Origin: Streptomyces sp. C10-9-1
Lineage (GTDB): Bacteria > Actinomycetota > Actinomycetes > Streptomycetales > Streptomycetaceae
Assembly (NCBI RefSeq): GCF_024497955.1
Contig: NZ_JANHKP010000017.1
Location: 89,759 to 153,758, forward strand
Direction: 5' to 3'
Length of the DNA stretch: 64,000 nucleotides
A program made the position numbers and the translations under genes. Shown here piece after piece: positions 46,290 through 54,873 of the stretch. The notes below the pieces were generated by a model. The model ran no database searches. It was not told the DNA's origin and saw only the letters and a program-made list of their open reading frames with translations. Positions within the stretch are counted from its first letter, which is position 1; each line of letters opens with the position of its first letter.

Positions 46290-47156
46290 ATGCAGGGCAC
46301 GGTGGACGGATTCAGCTACGGAATGGCCACCCCGGTGGCCGCCTACCTCTTGGCCTGCCTCGGCGGCGCCCTCGGCCTGCGCTGCGCCCGGCGGTCGATA
46401 CGCGACAGCGGGCGCTCCCGGGTCGTGTGGCTCGCACTGGGCAGCGCCGCCGTCGGCACGGGCGTGTGGACCATGCACTTCGTCGCGATGACGGGCTTCT
46501 CCGTCGCCGAGACGCCCGTGTCCCACGACGCCACCACGGCCTTCGCCTCCCTCGCCGTCGCCGTCGTGATGACGGGCATCGGCGTCTTCATCGTCGGCTA
46601 CCGGGGCGCCGCCCCGATGGCACTGGTCACCGGGGGGACGCTGACCGGGCTCGGCATGGCCTCCACGCACTACCTGGGGATGGCCGGTCTGCGCCTCCAG
46701 GGCGCCGTCGAGTACGACACCCCGCTCGTCGCCGCGTCCGTGCTGATCGCCGTGGTCGCCGCGACCGCCGCCGTATGGGCCGCCGTCTCGACGCACGGCC
46801 TGCTGACCGGCATCGCCGCGAGCCTCGGCATGGGCGTCGCGGTGAGCGGGATGCACTACGTCGGCATGGCCGCCGTCACCGTAAGGCTGGATTCCGTCAC
46901 CGTGCCGCCGGACGCCGCCGACTCACCGGCCGCGCGTCTCGCCCCGCTACTCGCGGGTCCCGTGGTCTTCCTGCTGCTCGCCGCCGTGGTGGTCCTCTTC
47001 GACCCCCGGCTGGTCGCGGGCGAGGCGCGGGGTCCGCAGGAGAGCCCGCTCCCGGGCATCCCCGCGCAGCGCACCGGGCGCCCCGCCCGGAGGCAGACCG
47101 CCTGGGCCCTCGAATCCGCGCGCCAGGACCTGCCCCGAGGGCCCGGCGGGAGCTGA
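46290..47156 (+). CDS. MHYT-domain integral membrane sensor protein
   Basis: A 288-residue protein with seven to eight hydrophobic helices and three copies of the MHYT signature: TMHFVAMTGFSV, STHYLGMAGLRL and GMHYVGMAAVTV. In the family these His/Met pairs are proposed to bind copper and sense O2, CO or NO. Here no output domain (GGDEF/EAL or kinase) is attached; the C-terminal ~50 residues are polar and disordered. ATG 46290 is preferred over GTG 46284 because GGAAGG lies at the better distance. Confidence 0.9.
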   Translation: MQGTVDGFSYGMATPVAAYLLACLGGALGLRCARRSIRDSGRSRVVWLALGSAAVGTGVWTMHFVAMTGFSVAETPVSHDATTAFASLAVAVVMTGIGVFIVGYRGAAPMALVTGGTLTGLGMASTHYLGMAGLRLQGAVEYDTPLVAASVLIAVVAATAAVWAAVSTHGLLTGIAASLGMGVAVSGMHYVGMAAVTVRLDSVTVPPDAADSPAARLAPLLAGPVVFLLLAAVVVLFDPRLVAGEARGPQESPLPGIPAQRTGRPARRQTAWALESARQDLPRGPGGS

Positions 47157-47170
47157 CGCCCGCGGGCACC

Positions 47171-47192
47171 GCCGGCGGCCGCGGCCGCCGGC
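47171..47192. repeat. Perfect 22-bp palindrome after the MHYT gene
   Basis: The 22 bases are identical to their reverse complement (GGCGGCCGCGGCCGCC core). As RNA it would give a tight stem and may terminate the MHYT transcript. Confidence 0.6.
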
Positions 47193-47300
47193 GCGACAGC
47201 GGCGGCCCGGGGGACCGGGGGCGCCGGCCGGTGCCCCGTCGCGACCACCGGAACCCGCGCGGCGGCCCCGATGTCGGTGCCGGGTCGTACGGTGGACACC

Positions 47301-49418
47301 ATGCGGCCCGTTTCCAAGATCGAACGCTCGGTGGCGCCCTTCGAGGTCGTCAGCCCGTACCAGCCCAGCGGCGACCAGCCCACGGCCATCGCCGACCTGG
47401 AGCGGCGCATCCGCGCCGGGGAGCAGGACGTCGTCCTCCTCGGCGCGACCGGCACGGGCAAGTCGGCCACCACCGCCTGGATGATCGAGCGGCTCCAGCG
47501 CCCCACGCTGGTGATGGCCCCCAACAAGACCCTCGCGGCCCAGCTGGCGAACGAGTTCCGCGAGCTGCTCCCGAACAACGCGGTGGAGTACTTCGTCTCG
47601 TACTACGACTACTACCAGCCCGAGGCGTACGTACCCCAGTCGGACACGTACATCGAGAAGGACTCCTCGATCAACGAGGAGGTGGAGCGGCTGCGCCACT
47701 CCGCGACGAACTCGCTGCTGACCCGGCGCGACGTGGTCGTCGTCGCCTCCGTCTCCTGCATCTACGGCCTGGGCACCCCGCAGGAGTACGTGGACCGCAT
47801 GGTCAGGCTCTCCGTGGGCGAGGAGATCGACCGGGACACCCTGCTGCGCCGCTTCGTGGACATCCAGTACACCCGCAACGACCTGGCCTTCCAGCGCGGC
47901 ACCTTCCGGGTCCGCGGCGACACCATCGAGATCTTCCCGGTCTACGAGGAACTCGCCGTGCGCATCGAGATGTTCGGCGACGAGATCGAGGCCCTCTCCA
48001 CCCTCCACCCGCTCACCGGCGAGATCATCAGCGACGACCGCTCGCTCTACGTCTTCCCCGCGAGCCACTACGTCGCCGGCCCCGAGCGCATGGAGCGCGC
48101 CGTCAACGACATCGAGCGGGAGCTGGAGCAGCGCCTCGCCGAGCTGGAGAAGCAGGGCAGGCTCCTGGAGGCCCAGCGGCTGCGGATGCGCACCACCTAC
48201 GACATCGAGATGATGCGCCAGATCGGCTCCTGCTCGGGCATCGAGAACTACTCCATGCACTTCGACGGCCGTGAGCCCGGATCGCCCCCCAACACCCTCC
48301 TCGACTACTTCCCCGAGGACTTCCTGCTGGTCATCGACGAGTCCCATGTGACCGTGCCGCAGATCGGCGCCATGTACGAGGGCGACGCCTCGCGCAAGCG
48401 CACGCTGGTCGACCACGGCTTCCGGCTGCCGTCCGCACTCGACAACCGGCCGCTGAAGTGGGAGGAGTTCCAGGAGCGGGTGGGGCAGGCGGTCTACCTC
48501 TCGGCGACCCCGGGCGCCTACGAGCTGTCCCGCTCCGACGGCTTCGTGGAGCAGATCATCCGGCCCACCGGTCTCGTCGACCCGGAGGTGGTGGTCAAGC
48601 CGACCGAGGGCCAGATCGACGACCTGGTGCACGAGATCCGGGTGCGCACCGAGAAGGACGAGCGGGTCCTGGTCACCACGCTCACCAAGAAGATGGCCGA
48701 GGACCTCACCGACTACTTCCTCGAACTCGGTATCCAGGTCCGCTACCTGCACAGCGACGTCGACACCCTGCGCCGGGTCGAGCTGCTGCGCGAGCTGCGC
48801 GCAGGCGAGTACGACGTCCTGGTCGGCATCAACCTGCTGCGCGAGGGCCTGGACCTCCCGGAGGTGTCGCTGGTGGCCATCCTCGACGCGGACAAGGAGG
48901 GCTTCCTGCGCTCGGGCACCTCGCTCATCCAGACCATCGGCCGCGCCGCGCGCAACGTCTCCGGCCAGGTCCACATGTACGCGGACAAGATCACCCCGGC
49001 CATGGAGAAGGCGATCGAGGAGACCAACCGGCGCCGCGAGAAGCAGATCGCCTACAACACCGAGAAGGGCATCGACCCGCAGCCGCTCCGCAAGAAGATC
49101 AACGACATCGTCGCCACCATCGCCCGGGAGGAAGTGGACACGGAGGAGCTCCTCGGCACCGGCTACCGGCGCACGGCCGACAAGTCCGGCAAGGCGGCCG
49201 CGGCGCCGGTCCCCGCCCTCCGCAAGGGCACGGGCAAGGGGCCCGCGGAGCCCACCGACCGCCCTGCGGCCGAACTCGCCTCCGTCATCGAGGAGATGAC
49301 CGAGCGGATGAGGGCGGCGGCAGCGGAGCTGCAGTTCGAGGTGGCGGCCAGGTTGCGCGACGAGGTCGGCGAACTGAAGAAGGAGCTGCGCCAGATGAAG
49401 GAGGCGGGGCTCGCCTGA
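47301..49418 (+). CDS. uvrB: Excinuclease ABC subunit B
   Basis: A 705-residue nucleotide-excision repair helicase that receives damage from UvrA and loads UvrC. ATG 47301 gives MRPVSKIERSVAPFEVVSPY, the usual actinobacterial start. Motif I GATGTGKSATTAW; the damage-probing beta-hairpin region FVSYYDYYQPEAYVPQSDTY; motif II LVIDESHVTVPQIG; motif VI QTIGRAARNVSG. A C-terminal UVR/coiled-coil motif (IEEMTERMRAAAAELQFEVAARLRDEV) binds UvrC. Length is standard. No LexA-type box was found in the short upstream gap. uvrA lies 11 kb away on the same strand. Confidence 0.98.
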   Translation: MRPVSKIERSVAPFEVVSPYQPSGDQPTAIADLERRIRAGEQDVVLLGATGTGKSATTAWMIERLQRPTLVMAPNKTLAAQLANEFRELLPNNAVEYFVSYYDYYQPEAYVPQSDTYIEKDSSINEEVERLRHSATNSLLTRRDVVVVASVSCIYGLGTPQEYVDRMVRLSVGEEIDRDTLLRRFVDIQYTRNDLAFQRGTFRVRGDTIEIFPVYEELAVRIEMFGDEIEALSTLHPLTGEIISDDRSLYVFPASHYVAGPERMERAVNDIERELEQRLAELEKQGRLLEAQRLRMRTTYDIEMMRQIGSCSGIENYSMHFDGREPGSPPNTLLDYFPEDFLLVIDESHVTVPQIGAMYEGDASRKRTLVDHGFRLPSALDNRPLKWEEFQERVGQAVYLSATPGAYELSRSDGFVEQIIRPTGLVDPEVVVKPTEGQIDDLVHEIRVRTEKDERVLVTTLTKKMAEDLTDYFLELGIQVRYLHSDVDTLRRVELLRELRAGEYDVLVGINLLREGLDLPEVSLVAILDADKEGFLRSGTSLIQTIGRAARNVSGQVHMYADKITPAMEKAIEETNRRREKQIAYNTEKGIDPQPLRKKINDIVATIAREEVDTEELLGTGYRRTADKSGKAAAAPVPALRKGTGKGPAEPTDRPAAELASVIEEMTERMRAAAAELQFEVAARLRDEVGELKKELRQMKEAGLA

Positions 49419-49457
49419 GCCCGGCGCGGGGGCAGTGTTGCAAGACCGACACAAATT

Positions 49458-49485
49458 CGGGCGGACGGTACTGTCCGTCCGCCCG
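49458..49485 (+). terminator. Hairpin terminator of uvrB
   Basis: A perfect 11-bp stem (49458-49468 with 49475-49485) around a six-base loop, 40 bp past the uvrB stop. Confidence 0.8.
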
Positions 49486-49550
49486 CACTGCGTAGGGTGC
49501 ACGTCAACCGCCGGTGGATGCGGTGGCAATTCCGGAGAAGGGGACAGCGC

Positions 49551-50129
49551 GTGACGGTCAATATGACCAAGGGGCAGGCCATCAGCCTGCAGAAGAGCGA
49601 CGGGGGAACCCTCACGGCTGTGCGGATGGGGCTCGGGTGGCAGGCCGCCCCCCGGCGCGGTCTGTTCGGCTCGCGGACCCGCGAGATCGACCTGGACGCC
49701 TCGGCGGTGCTCTTCGCCGACAAGCAGCCGGTGGACGTGGTCTTCTTCCGCCACCTCGTCAGCGACGACGGCTCGGTCAAGCACACCGGCGACAACCTGG
49801 TCGGCGGCGCCGGCTCGGGCGGCGACGACGAGGCGATCCTGGTGGACCTCCAGCGGGTCCCGGTGCACATCGACCAGATCGTCTTCACGGTGAACTCCTT
49901 CACCGGCCAGACCTTCCAGGAGGTGCAGAACGCGTTCTGCCGCCTGGTCGACGAGACGAACGGGCAGGAGCTCGCCCGCTACACCCTGGACGGCGGCGGG
50001 CAGTACACGGCGCAGATCATGGCCAAGGTCCACCGCGCGGGCAGCGGCTGGCAGATGACGGCTCTCGGCAACCCGGCCAACGGCCGCACCTTCCAGGACC
50101 TGATGCCGTCGATCCTGCCGCACCTCTAG
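49551..50129 (+). CDS. TerD family protein
   Basis: A 192-residue single TerD domain: MTKGQAISLQKSDGGTLTAVRMGLGWQAAP, then LDASAVLFADKQPVDVVFFRHLVSDDGSVKHTGDNLVGGAGSGGDDEAILVDLQRVPVHIDQIVFTVNSF. The DNL...GDDE acidic loop is the calcium-binding site of the fold. TerD proteins belong to a metal- and stress-linked membrane-associated system, not only tellurite resistance. GTG 49551 has GGAGAAGGGG upstream. Followed by a second TerD-type gene and a TerC gene, so this is a small ter cluster. Confidence 0.92.
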   Translation: MTVNMTKGQAISLQKSDGGTLTAVRMGLGWQAAPRRGLFGSRTREIDLDASAVLFADKQPVDVVFFRHLVSDDGSVKHTGDNLVGGAGSGGDDEAILVDLQRVPVHIDQIVFTVNSFTGQTFQEVQNAFCRLVDETNGQELARYTLDGGGQYTAQIMAKVHRAGSGWQMTALGNPANGRTFQDLMPSILPHL

Positions 50130-50155
50130 CGGCGCCGGCCCGGGCGCGGCCCGCG

Positions 50156-50187
50156 GCGGCTCCCGGTCCACGACCGCCGGGAGCCGC
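50156..50187 (+). terminator. Hairpin between the two TerD genes
   Basis: An 11-bp perfect stem (50156-50166 with 50177-50187) around a ten-base loop. Confidence 0.65.
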
Positions 50188-50403
50188 GCCGCCCGCCTCG
50201 GGGCCGCGGCCGCCCCGGTGGGCCGGCGTCCGACCGCCGCCGGCCCACCGCCGTGCGGCAGGACGCCCGCACGAGTACGCCCACCGGACCGCGGTGCCCG
50301 GTCGGCGCAGCGCCCGGGCCGCGCCGTCCCGCCCGCAGGACGCATCGACCACCGACCAGCCGGCCACCGGCACCGCAGAGGGCACAACGAGGGGAACAGA
50401 GCG

Positions 50404-52371
50404 ATGACGGCCGAGCTGGTCCGCGGGCAGAACCACCCGCTGTCCCACACCCGCCTGGAGATCAGGGTGTCGACCGGCCATCCGGTCCTGGCCTGCGTCT
50501 CCTGCGCGGACGGGGGAGGGGCCACGCGCGAGGACCTGGTGGCCCACCCCGCCTCGCCCGTGCTGCCCGGTGTGGCCGTGCCCGCGGAGTCCGGCAGCGC
50601 CCCGCGCTGCACCCTCGACCTGGACGCCGTCCCCGAGGGCGTGGAGCAGCTGAGCGTTGTGCTCGCACTGCCCGGCCTGGCCGCCCCCGAGCGCTTCGGC
50701 GCCACGGCGGCCCCCTTCGTCTCGGTGGCCGCGGCCGGCGGGGAGGAACTCGCCAGCTTCACGGTGTCCGGGCTCGGCGCCGAGACGGCCGTGGTCGCCG
50801 TCGAGGTGTACCGCCGCGGCGGTGTCTGGAAGGTCCGGGCGGTGGGCCAGGGCTACGCGGGCGGGCTCGCCGAGTTCTTCGCCGACCAGGGGCTCGCCAC
50901 CGCCCGGGAGTTCGCCGGGGCCGTCGCGACCGCGGCGGCCCCGGCCGGAGCGCGCACCGAGCCCGCCCGGCTCGGCACCCACGGCGACGCGGCGGGCGCG
51001 TCGGCCTCCGGCGCCGGCCGGGCACCCGCCGCGGGTGCCACCCGCCCGGGGGGCACCCCGCTCGGCGAGCCCGCGCCGTCACCCGGCTCCGGGACGGACG
51101 CGTCCGCCGCCCCCGCGCCCGTCCCGGAGCCGGGCCCCCGCACCCGCGGAGCGATCGACTACGCCCACCCCGGGCGCCGCACCGCGGCCCCGCCGCCTCC
51201 TCCGGCCGCCCCGGAACCCGCCTCCCCCGGCGCCCCGCCCGCTCCGGTGGCCGGAGACGCGTCGGGCTGGTCCATGGAGGAGCGCCTCTACAACCAGGTC
51301 TGGGGCATGTTCGAGGACCTGGCACGCGCCGTGGCCGCCTACCGCAGCGCCGTGGAGTTCGCCGAGTCGCGGATGGACAAGGAACTCGACCGGGCGCTGA
51401 CCGACCCGCGCGCCCGAATCGGCAGCGGTGGCGAGGCGGCACGGGCCGCCGCCCGGTCGAAGTGCGAGGAGCTGACCGACCGGGCCCGCCAGGCCCTCGA
51501 CCGGGACCTGGCGCAGCTCACCGCGGAGAGCGGGGTTGTCGAGCCCGCCCTCCCCGCGGCCTACGCCCGCTGGGACAACCCCGTCTGGCACGCCTACCGC
51601 GTCCCCATGGAGATCCCGATGGCCCTGCGCATCGGCGACATCCACCTGCCGGAGGACCCGGGCCTGCGCCTGCCCCTCCTCGTCCGCCTGCCCCTGGAGC
51701 GGGGGCTGTGGGTGGACGCGGGCAGGTCCGGCTCGGACGCGGGCACGGCCCTGGACGAGGGCACGCTGCGCCGGCTGGCGGCCGAGACCGCCGTGGCCCT
51801 CGCCGCCCGGCTGATCGCCGTGTACCCGCCGGGTGAGTTCTCCGTCCACGTCATCGACCCGGCCGGTTCGGCGGAGGGCCCCCTGGCCCCGCTGGCCGAG
51901 ACGGGGGTGCTCGCCTCGCCCCCGGCGCGGGGCGCCGAGGGCGTGCGCTCGGTTCTCGCCCGGCTGACCGAGCGGGTGGACCTGGTGTCCATGGCGGTCC
52001 GCGGTGGTGCCGCCGACGCCCTCCCGCCCGGTGTGGACACCTCGGAGCAGCTGCTGATCGTCAACGACTTCCCGCACGGCTTCGACGACCGCGCGGTCAC
52101 CCAGCTGCGCTATCTGGCGGACGAGGGGCCCTCCGTGGGGGTGCACCTGCTGATGGTCGCCGACCGCGAGGACGCACATGCCTACGGCCCGGTCCTCGAC
52201 CCGCTGTGGCGGTCCCTGCTGCGGATCACCCCCGTGCCGGACGACCACCTCGCCGACCCCTGGGTGCGCCACTGCTGGACCTTCGAGCCGGCCGCGGTGC
52301 CCGCCGGCAGCACGGTGCTGCACCAGGTGCTGGAGCAGGTCACCGCCGCCCGGCGCTCCTGGGGCCGCTGA
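50404..52371 (+). CDS. TerD-like protein fused to a P-loop-less FtsK/HerA-like domain
   Basis: A 655-residue two-part protein. Residues ~1-165 follow a TerD fold (ELVRGQNHPLSHTRLEIRVSTG...LDLDAVPEGVEQLSVVLAL...SFTVSGLGAETAVVAVEVYRRGGVWKVRAVGQGYAGGLAEFFADQG) but the acidic calcium loop is largely lost. A Pro/Ala/Gly linker (~180-290) leads to a C-terminal domain of ~365 residues. There LPLLVRLPLERGLWVDAG sits where FtsK-type ATPases have their Walker A, yet no GxxxxGK[ST] exists; SVHVIDPAG, RSVLARLTERVDLV, LLIVNDFPHGFDDRAV and SVGVHLLMVADRED follow the FtsK order of strands. I infer a non-ATPase scaffold related to the FtsK/HerA fold. Confidence 0.75.
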   Translation: MTAELVRGQNHPLSHTRLEIRVSTGHPVLACVSCADGGGATREDLVAHPASPVLPGVAVPAESGSAPRCTLDLDAVPEGVEQLSVVLALPGLAAPERFGATAAPFVSVAAAGGEELASFTVSGLGAETAVVAVEVYRRGGVWKVRAVGQGYAGGLAEFFADQGLATAREFAGAVATAAAPAGARTEPARLGTHGDAAGASASGAGRAPAAGATRPGGTPLGEPAPSPGSGTDASAAPAPVPEPGPRTRGAIDYAHPGRRTAAPPPPPAAPEPASPGAPPAPVAGDASGWSMEERLYNQVWGMFEDLARAVAAYRSAVEFAESRMDKELDRALTDPRARIGSGGEAARAAARSKCEELTDRARQALDRDLAQLTAESGVVEPALPAAYARWDNPVWHAYRVPMEIPMALRIGDIHLPEDPGLRLPLLVRLPLERGLWVDAGRSGSDAGTALDEGTLRRLAAETAVALAARLIAVYPPGEFSVHVIDPAGSAEGPLAPLAETGVLASPPARGAEGVRSVLARLTERVDLVSMAVRGGAADALPPGVDTSEQLLIVNDFPHGFDDRAVTQLRYLADEGPSVGVHLLMVADREDAHAYGPVLDPLWRSLLRITPVPDDHLADPWVRHCWTFEPAAVPAGSTVLHQVLEQVTAARRSWGR

Positions 52372-52502
52372 GGCCGCCCCGGGGTCCGGGCCCGGTCGCC
52401 CCGCGTGCCCTCCGTCTCTCCGTGAAACGACGGGCAAGTCGCTGACCAGCACCTTTACCTTCTTCTTTACCTTTCCTTGGTCTTCCCTGTACTGTCTCAT
52501 GG
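52372..52502 (+). promoter_or_regulatory. Pyrimidine-rich promoter region of the TerC gene
   Basis: A clearly AT- and pyrimidine-rich stretch (about 52440-52500) in otherwise GC-rich DNA. Two direct copies of CTTTACCTT start at 52453 and 52465, a 12-bp period. The stretch most likely contains the TerC promoter and possibly a repressor site. Confidence 0.5.
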
Positions 52503-52609
52503 GCGGAGGGGAGTACTCCCGTCTCGCGGTGCACCCGTCAGTACGGGCCGTCCGAACGGCCCCGGGGCACCGGCCCGGCCGCATGCCGCCGGGTGGAGGA
52601 GACCTCCGG
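52503..52609 (+). ncRNA. yybP-ykoY (manganese) riboswitch candidate upstream of TerC
   Basis: CGGAGG (52504-52509) pairs with CCTCCG (52603-52608) as a closing stem. Just inside it are GGGAGTA on the 5' side and GGAGGAGA on the 3' side, the two conserved loop signatures of the yybP-ykoY family, with a further internal hairpin (GGGCCGTCCGAACGGCCCC around 52545-52563). The family senses Mn2+ and commonly precedes TerC-type genes, as here. I matched this by memory of the consensus, not by a covariance search. Confidence 0.7.
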
Positions 52610-52652
52610 CAGCGACGACGCTGATCCATAGCCGTACGACGCCGGAGGCGCA

Positions 52653-53672
52653 GTGGACGTATCAATGACTGTCTGGGTGCTGACCATTCTCGGTCTCAGC
52701 GCCCTCATCGCCGTCGACTTCTTCATCGGGCGCAAGCCCCACGACGTGTCGATCAAGGAAGCCGGGATCTGGACCGTGGTCTGGATCGTGCTCGCGGTGC
52801 TCTTCGGCATCGGACTGCTCCTCGCGGGCGAGACCCAGGCGTCCGGGGAGTTCTTCGCGGGCTTCATCACCGAGAAGTCGCTGAGCGTGGACAACCTCTT
52901 CGTCTTCGTCCTGATCATGGCGAAGTTCTCGGTGCCCTCCCACCTCCAGCAGCGGGTGCTGCTGGTCGGCGTGCTGATCGCCCTGGTGCTCCGCGCGATC
53001 TTCATCGCGGCCGGTGCCGCGATCATCGCCAGCTTCTCCTGGGTCTTCTACATCTTCGGCGCCTTCCTCATCTACACCGCCTGGAAGCTCATCCAGGAGG
53101 CCCGTTCGGACGAGGACGAGGAGGAGTTCGAGGAGAACCGGCTGCTGAAGTCGATCGAGAAGAAGTTCGGGGTCGCCGACCGCTACCACGGCACCAAGCT
53201 CTTCATCCGGGTCAACGGCAAGCGGATCCTCACCCCCCTGATGGTCGTGATGCTGGCCATCGGCACCACGGACGTCCTCTTCGCCCTGGACTCGATCCCC
53301 GCGATCTTCGGCCTCACCCAGGACCCGTACATCGTCTTCGCCGCCAACGCCTTCGCCCTGATGGGCCTGCGGCAGCTGTACTTCCTGATCGGCGGCCTGC
53401 TCAAGAAGCTGGTGCACCTCAGCTACGGCCTGTCGGTGATCCTGGGCTTCATCGGCGTCAAGCTGGTGCTCCACGCGCTGCACGAGAGCGGTGTGCACGT
53501 GCCGGAGATCTCCATCCCGTTCTCGCTCACGGTCATCTGCGGTGTCCTGGTGATCACCACGATCACCAGCCTGATCGCCTCCAAGCGCCAGACGGAGAGG
53601 GAGGCGGCCGCGGCCGCGCAGTCCGACCCGGCCACCGGGGACGGCCCCGCGAAGGACAGCGTGGACGCCTGA
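52653..53672 (+). CDS. TerC family integral membrane protein (probable Mn2+ exporter)
   Basis: A 339-residue TerC/Alx-type protein with about nine hydrophobic helices. Signature segments: ALIAVDFFIGRKPHDVSIKEAG, GFITEKSLSVDNLFVFVLIMAKFSVP, a cytoplasmic acidic loop DEDEEEFEENRLLKSIEKKFGV, IGTTDVLFALDSIPAIFGLTQDPYIVFAANAFALMGLRQLYFLIGGLL. The DN and DS pairs in helices (VDNLFVF and ALDSIPA) are the presumed metal path. GTG 52653 follows GGAGGCG; ATG 52665 is an alternative. The upstream Mn-type riboswitch supports a role in manganese export. Confidence 0.93.
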   Translation: MDVSMTVWVLTILGLSALIAVDFFIGRKPHDVSIKEAGIWTVVWIVLAVLFGIGLLLAGETQASGEFFAGFITEKSLSVDNLFVFVLIMAKFSVPSHLQQRVLLVGVLIALVLRAIFIAAGAAIIASFSWVFYIFGAFLIYTAWKLIQEARSDEDEEEFEENRLLKSIEKKFGVADRYHGTKLFIRVNGKRILTPLMVVMLAIGTTDVLFALDSIPAIFGLTQDPYIVFAANAFALMGLRQLYFLIGGLLKKLVHLSYGLSVILGFIGVKLVLHALHESGVHVPEISIPFSLTVICGVLVITTITSLIASKRQTEREAAAAAQSDPATGDGPAKDSVDA

Positions 53673-53713
53673 CCGCGCACCACCCCGACGGCGGCTCCGC
53701 CAGGCCGCCCCGA

Positions 53714-53769
53714 GGACGGCCCCGCCGGACCGGATGCCCCCCCCCGCAGCCGGACCGGCGGGGCCGTCC
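53714..53769 (+). terminator. Strong hairpin after TerC
   Basis: A perfect 15-bp stem pairs 53714-53728 with 53755-53769; the inner sequence adds a few more pairs. It lies about 40 bp after the TerC stop. Confidence 0.85.
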
Positions 53770-53937
53770 GCGTCCCCCGCCCCGTCCGGTCCCGGCCGGG
53801 GGAGAGGGGCGGGGCGGCGCCCGCCCGGCATACGGTGGTGGACCCGACCGCCCCGGCAGGAGGAGCGGCCCCGACACCCGAGGACGTGACCCGCCATCGC
53901 GCTACGACAGCAACGCCCCGCGCCACCGCCCGCCCTG

Positions 53938-54627
53938 GTGCTCGACCGGACCGAGACCCGGCCCGGCGCCGCCGTCCTGGTCCTGCACGGGGGCCGCGCC
54001 GACGGGCCCGGGCCCCCTTCCGCGGTGAACCTGCCCGGACTGCGGATGCGCCCCTTCGGCCGTGCCGTCGCCGCAGCCACGGCCGGTCGCGGCGTCGTCC
54101 TGGGCCGGGTCCGCTACCGGTGCCGCGGCTGGAACGGGGAGCGGGCGGACGCCGGACGCGACGCCCTGAGGGCGCTCGACGAACTGGACGAGGTGCTCGG
54201 GGCCCCGGTCCCCGTGATGCTCGTCGGGCACTCCATGGGGGGCAGGGCCGCTCTGCACGCCGCGGGCCACGCCCGGGTGCGCGGAGTGGTCGCCCTCGCG
54301 CCCTGGTGCCCTGCCGGCGAGCCGGTCGCCCACCTTCGGGGGCGTGACCTGGTGCTCCTCCACGGGGACCGGGACCGGGTGACCGCCGCGGCCGACTCCT
54401 GGGCGCTGGCGGGCCGTGCGCGGGAGGCGGGCGCCCGGGTCTGCGCGCTGCGGATGCCGGGCGGGGACCACGCGATGCTGCGCGACGCAGGGACCTGGCA
54501 CGGGCTGACCGCACGACTGGTGACGGGCCTGCTGGGGCTGGCCCCGCTGCCCCCTGCCGTGGCGGCCGGACTGGAGGGCGGGGGCGGGGAACCGGCGGAC
54601 GCCCGGACGGTGGCCGCGGGCGGCTGA
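53938..54627 (+). CDS. Alpha/beta hydrolase
   Basis: About 229 residues of alpha/beta-hydrolase fold: strand AVLVLHGG with the oxyanion region, RVRYRCRGWNGE, the nucleophile elbow MLVGHSMGGRAALHAA (GHSMG, Ser nucleophile near residue 99), the acid region LVLLHGDRDRVT, and the histidine in MPGGDHAMLRD. All three catalytic residues are present. GTG 53938 has no ribosome site; the conserved fold starts close to it, and an upstream start in another codon cannot be excluded. Substrate unknown. It ends 50 bp before the stranded MBL gene fragment that marks the left edge of the mobile element. Confidence 0.8.
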   Translation: MLDRTETRPGAAVLVLHGGRADGPGPPSAVNLPGLRMRPFGRAVAAATAGRGVVLGRVRYRCRGWNGERADAGRDALRALDELDEVLGAPVPVMLVGHSMGGRAALHAAGHARVRGVVALAPWCPAGEPVAHLRGRDLVLLHGDRDRVTAAADSWALAGRAREAGARVCALRMPGGDHAMLRDAGTWHGLTARLVTGLLGLAPLPPAVAAGLEGGGGEPADARTVAAGG

Positions 54628-54676
54628 GGGCGGGCGCGGCCCGCCGCGCCCGGGGAGCGGCCCACCGGCCCCGCCG

Positions 54677-54847
54677 CTACCAGCCTCGTGCGCGCCACTC
54701 CGCGAGCGAGGGGCGCTCGGCGCCGAGGGTGGTGTCCTTGCCGTGGCCGGGGTAGACCCAGGTCTCGTCCGCCCGAACAGCTTCTCCTCCACTCCGTCGA
54801 GCAGGCTGGTGAACGCCTCGGGGCCCTGGTGGGTGTTGCCCACGCCC
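54677..54847 (-). pseudogene. Stranded 3' end of an MBL-fold hydrolase gene (left flank of the element)
   Basis: Minus-strand fragment coding NTHQGPEAFTSLLDGVEEKLFG and, in another frame, DETWVYPGHGKDTTLGAERP...EWRARGW followed by the stop. It matches the last ~60 codons of the intact gene at 58993-59646 (FNSLMSDLEEKLFG...DETWIYPGHGNDTTLGAERP...EWRARGW). A small deletion between LFG and DETW shifts the frame. Homology starts at the 9-bp core at 54848 and stops exactly at the stop codon; the last 27 bases are identical in both copies. It is what remains of the host gene's original 3' end. Confidence 0.88.
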
Positions 54848-54856
54848 CCCGGGAAC
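54848..54856. repeat. Left attachment core (attL-like)
   Basis: CCCGGGAAC, identical to 59168-59176. On its left lies the stranded MBL fragment, on its right the integrase start codon 17 bp away, the usual distance for a serine integrase beside its attP. Confidence 0.7.
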
Positions 54857-54873
54857 CCATAGGGATCTAGATC

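Noticed and set aside
53886..54347. Alternative gene from GTG 53886
   Set aside because: The frame is Arg/Pro/Gly-rich without a domain, while the overlapping frame from 53938 shows a complete alpha/beta-hydrolase triad.
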